From the NCBI GenBank assembly GCA_000444245.1, contig ATSW01008209.1:1-24178 (forward strand): DNA of 24,178 bases, written 5' to 3'. Positions 23,597 to 24,178 of the stretch are shown in pieces. How positions within the stretch are numbered: the first letter of the stretch is position 1; each line of letters starts with the position of its first letter. Under the pieces are notes generated by a model. It was not told the DNA's origin. It made no database searches and saw only the letters and a program-made list of their open reading frames with translations. Source of the DNA: Botryllus schlosseri (Eukaryota; Chordata; Ascidiacea; Stolidobranchia; Styelidae). A program made the position numbers and the translations under genes.

Positions 23597-24178
23597 GTAA
23601 GTTTATCCCGCCTACTAAAGCTATACTATGCCATCTGCCTGTGGCATCACTGCGATTGCGGGAGTGATTACAATATTTTTGGCCGAGTACTTGAAGATTT
23701 TGTCTGACCAAGCATATCGAGCTTGCATGATACCGACTTGCACATCTGCTGAGATTGAACCATTGAACTGCTATGTCGACTTTGGGGGCATAGCCAGAAC
23801 TAAATTTGACTAGGCCAAAATAAGTCATAATGACAAAGTCATGTCAGTATCAATCAGGCAAAGAAAAATCATGTCACTATGCATAAGCAAATTTTGAGGT
23901 GCGGTCGGTTTATGAATTACGAGATAATGGACAGTTTCAACATGGTAGATTGCTGTAGCGTATAAAGGTTTACCGCTATTATAAGATTTGTCATTACCTT
24001 TATGGGCAATGATGACTGCTTCTATAAGAAAGCACACAGCCGTTCTGAGGATTGTATTATTTTTAGTTATCATCTCATACGTCACGGTCGACACACATCA
24101 GCTGGCACTGAAGCCTTTATCAGGCGTGTGGCTGGTGGCCACCCTGGGTATAAATAATGTGGCAGGGTTGTAATGACT
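23597..24178 (+). other. Intron 43 (incomplete)
   Basis: Starts with a consensus gtaagt after exon 43 and runs to the window edge. No sequence resembling the terminal C-propeptide exon (WGKTV-type start, VCFL-like end) is found, so that exon lies downstream. Confidence 0.75.

Noticed and set aside
24163-24178. cagggttgtaatgact at the window edge as a second GAGTC-type hAT end
   Set aside because: Only the first ten bases match the end at 22655; too short and cut off by the window edge.
24000-24178. Terminal C-propeptide exon within the window
   Set aside because: No frame after 23597 resembles the conserved final segment or ends in a suitable C-terminal motif.

Overview
The window holds most of one plus-strand, intron-rich animal gene: a clade A fibrillar procollagen alpha chain (the type I/II/III group). 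It runs from the signal-peptide exon (ATG at 2919) to the next-to-last C-propeptide exon (ending at 23596). I can place 43 coding exons, giving 1413 codons. The final exon, which should carry the last ~50 residues of the C-propeptide, lies beyond the right edge. The exon model checks itself. The spliced main triple helix is exactly 338 uninterrupted Gly-X-Y triplets (1014 residues), the length of vertebrate alpha1(I)/alpha1(II). The two KGH cross-link lysines fall at helix positions 87 and 930, as in vertebrates, and the integrin-site equivalent falls at 502-507. No helix exon can therefore be missing or extra.

Organism: an animal, and most likely an invertebrate chordate or other deuterostome. 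A tunicate is my best guess, from the clade A architecture (VWC N-propeptide, 1014-residue helix), the short AT-rich introns, and fused exons whose boundaries still follow the vertebrate 45/54/99/108 plan. The sequence alone does not settle the species, or orthology to COL1A1, COL1A2 or COL2A1.

Layout: 1-2918 is 5' flanking DNA with no gene I can support. Exon 1 (2919-2988) encodes the signal peptide and exon 2 (3917-4117) a ten-cysteine VWC domain. Exons 3-6 (4275-6862) encode a short N-propeptide collagenous segment and a compact N-telopeptide; they include an 8-nt microexon. Exons 7-39 (6949-20043) encode the main helix. Exon 40 holds the C-telopeptide and a likely BMP1-type cleavage site. 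Exons 41-43 encode the C-propeptide trimerisation domain, in which the cysteine known as C2 is absent, as in COL1A2.

The introns are loaded with non-autonomous hAT-type DNA transposons, several of them nested. A Tol2-like family (termini near CAGAGGTGGTCAAAGTAG, 8-bp target duplications) has five copies and one fragment. A second family (CAGTGGTTCTCAAACT-like ends) has two copies, one inside a Tol2-like copy and one inside a third hAT element. A 528-bp hAT deletion derivative with a perfect 8-bp target duplication keeps a fragment of transposase C-terminus. Most notable are a Tol2-like copy whose terminal repeat ends 15 bp before exon 42 and appears to supply the branch point, and a phase-1 intron (intron 29) that splits a glycine codon inside what is one exon in vertebrates.
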